Assembly (NCBI RefSeq): GCF_042652085.1
Contig: NZ_JBHSJF010000006.1
Span: 186,001-250,000, forward strand
Source of the DNA: Flaviflagellibacter deserti
GTDB lineage: Bacteria; Pseudomonadota; Alphaproteobacteria; Rhizobiales; Methylopilaceae
DNA: 64,000 bases
Direction of reading: 5' to 3'
In this document: positions 62,677-64,000 of the stretch, piece after piece
Position numbering within the stretch: position 1 is the first letter of the stretch
Layout: each line of letters opens with the position of its first letter
Position numbers and translations under genes: made by a program
Notes under the pieces: model-generated
What the model saw: only the letters and a program-made list of their open reading frames with translations
What the model was told of the DNA's origin: nothing
Database searches by the model: none

Positions 62677-63653
62677 CAGTTAAGCGTTCCGTGGTGCTGG
62701 GCATTGGCAGCGCCCTGCCGAAGCGTGTTGTGACTAATGCCGAACTCGCCCAGACAGTCGACACTTCGGACGAATGGATCGTCCAGCGCACCGGCATCCG
62801 TCAGCGCTACATCGCGGGTGAGAACGAGACCAGTTCGACTCTCGGCCTCGCGGCGGCCGAGGCCGCGCTGAAGAACGCGGGCAAGACGCCTGCGGATATC
62901 GATCTCATTATCGTCGCGACGACGACGCCGGATCTCACCTTCCCGTCGACCGCGACGCAGATCCAGTCCAGGCTCGGCATCTTCCATGGTGCCGCCTTTG
63001 ACGTGCAGGCGGTCTGCTCCGGCTTCGTCTATGGCGTCGCAATCGCCGACAAATTCCTGTCTTCCGGCAGTCACAAATGCGCACTGGTCATCGGCGTCGA
63101 TACGCTGTCACGAATCCTGAACTGGGAAGACCGCACGACCTGCGTCCTGTTCGGCGACGGCGCCGGCGCGATGGTCGTCGAGGCCCAGGATCAGCCGGGT
63201 GACGTGAAGACTGACCGCGGTGTCCTCACGACTCACATTCGCTCCGACGGACGGCACGGACCGAAGCTCTGCGCCACCGGCGGGCCGTCGTCCACAGGTT
63301 CGGTGGGCGTCCTGACGATGGAGGGCAAGGAGGTCTTTCGACACGCGGTCGGGATGATCACGGATGTGATCGAAGATGCTTACAAAGCAACAGGATTCAC
63401 TTCGGAAGACCTGACATGGTTCGTCCCTCACCAGGCGAACAAGCGGATCATCGATTCCAGCGCGGATAAGCTTGGGATTGCTGCTCACAAGGTCGTTATC
63501 ACCGTCGACCGCCACGGCAACACATCGGCGGCTTCAATCCCCCTCGCGCTTTCGGTCGCCTATGATGACGGCCGTATCAAGCGTGGCGACCTCGTAATGC
63601 TCGAAGCAATGGGCGGCGGCTTTACGTGGGCCTCGGCCCTGCTGCGCTGGTAG
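62673..63653 (+). CDS. fabH: 3-oxoacyl-[acyl-carrier-protein] synthase III (KAS III)
   Basis: FabH starts fatty acid synthesis by condensing acetyl-CoA with malonyl-ACP. The 326-residue protein has the catalytic Cys115 in VQAVCSGFVYGV, the His in WFVPHQANKRI and Asn in DRHGNTSAASIPLAL. The GTG start at 62673 overlaps the plsX stop (GTGA). Confidence 0.97.
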   Translation: MTVKRSVVLGIGSALPKRVVTNAELAQTVDTSDEWIVQRTGIRQRYIAGENETSSTLGLAAAEAALKNAGKTPADIDLIIVATTTPDLTFPSTATQIQSRLGIFHGAAFDVQAVCSGFVYGVAIADKFLSSGSHKCALVIGVDTLSRILNWEDRTTCVLFGDGAGAMVVEAQDQPGDVKTDRGVLTTHIRSDGRHGPKLCATGGPSSTGSVGVLTMEGKEVFRHAVGMITDVIEDAYKATGFTSEDLTWFVPHQANKRIIDSSADKLGIAAHKVVITVDRHGNTSAASIPLALSVAYDDGRIKRGDLVMLEAMGGGFTWASALLRW

Positions 63654-63736
63654 CAAGACGAGTTGACCAATTACACCAGACGTCTACGCTGACATCTCGT
63701 GGTAATAAATATAACCGGTCCCTAGGGAGGAAGCCG

Positions 63737-64000
63737 ATGGCCACAAAGACAATAACCCGCGCCGATCTGAGCGAGGCCGTCTATCAGAAGGTGGGGCTGT
63801 CGCGGACCGAATCCGCGGCTCTTGTGGAAATGGTGCTGGATCAGATTGCCGACTGTCTCGAACAGGGTGAGATGGTGAAACTGTCTTCGTTCGGGTCCTT
63901 TGTCGTTCGCCCGAAGGGACAGCGGGTGGGCCGTAACCCGAAGAGTGGCCAGGAAGTGCCAATTCCGCCGCGCAAGGTGCTCGTGTTCAAGCCGAGCAAC
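63737..64000 (+). CDS. ihfA: Integration host factor subunit alpha, cut by the window end
   Basis: The first 88 codons are present, beginning MATKTITRADLSEAVYQKVG with a strong GGGAGG site upstream. The HU/IHF beta-arm motif is visible (SFGSFVVRPKGQRVGRNPKS and GQEVPIPPRKVLVFKPS). IHF bends DNA and organises promoters and recombination sites. The gene continues beyond base 64000; the last few residues are missing. Confidence 0.95.
   Translation, partial: MATKTITRADLSEAVYQKVGLSRTESAALVEMVLDQIADCLEQGEMVKLSSFGSFVVRPKGQRVGRNPKSGQEVPIPPRKVLVFKPSN

Overview
The window is GC-rich chromosomal DNA from an alphaproteobacterium, most likely of the order Hyphomicrobiales (Rhizobiales). The evidence is the two-cysteine rhizobial porin, the LdtR-type MarR regulator next to a DUF6163 membrane protein, the Bpt aminoacyl-protein transferase, the Asp-rich HemB metal site, and gene orders typical of the group (rsh-pyrE-DUF2062-pdxJ-acpS-lepB-rnc-era-recO; nrdR-ribD-ribE-ribH-nusB-thiL; CBP3 chaperone-DUF177-plsX-fabH-ihfA). 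I cannot name the genus. Nearly all of it is core genome. I see no CRISPR array, insertion sequence, prophage or toxin-antitoxin pair.

Layout. 1-2435: 3' part of a SARP-like (BTAD + NB-ARC-type ATPase) regulator. 2414-7338 (minus): cyoABCD bo3 quinol oxidase plus SURF1. 7505-8845: MHS-family transporter, divergent from cyoA across a perfect palindrome. 9058-13413 (minus): RND pump and adaptor. 13671-14258: decayed YeeE/YedE-type gene. 14325-14398: tRNA-Gln(CUG). 14622-18821: second RND adaptor and pump. 19169-20434: porin. 20435-20897: repeat-rich non-coding DNA. 20898-23132 (minus): lytic transglycosylase. 23310-24670: dapA and smpB, followed by a probable small RNA on the minus strand. 24817-26046 (minus): NYN-domain protein and a uracil-DNA glycosylase that lacks a normal start codon. 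26295-38394: rpoZ, a benzoate transporter, rsh, then pyrE to recO, a monooxygenase-like gene and parC, all on plus.

38482-44421: bpt, an RDD protein, ldtR and a DUF6163 gene on minus; hemB and ilvA on plus; two unknown genes on minus. 44642-51801: MscS-type channel, MTA/SAH-nucleosidase-like protein, NTF2-like protein, a divergent SDR/AraC pair, an L,D-transpeptidase and a small DUF6898-like gene. 51983-57520: glyA, nrdR, riboflavin genes, nusB, thiL. 57710-59833: proton-pumping pyrophosphatase. 59882-64000: bamE (minus), then the CBP3-like chaperone, DUF177, plsX, fabH and the start of ihfA, cut by the window edge.

Themes are envelope assembly and stress (two RND pumps, porin, BamE, SLT, L,D-transpeptidase, LdtR, MscS channel), respiration, stringent response and translation/RNA processing, and cofactor and lipid synthesis. 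Overlapping stop/start codons (cyoC/cyoD, cyoD/SURF1, dapA/smpB, DUF2062/pdxJ/acpS, lepB/rnc, ribD/ribE, CBP3/DUF177, plsX/fabH) indicate compact operons.

I found no obvious new multi-gene system. The most unusual signals are small: the sRNA with an anti-Shine-Dalgarno-like loop, the glycosylase lacking a normal start, a family of four composite inverted repeats, and the operator-like repeats between the SDR and AraC genes.
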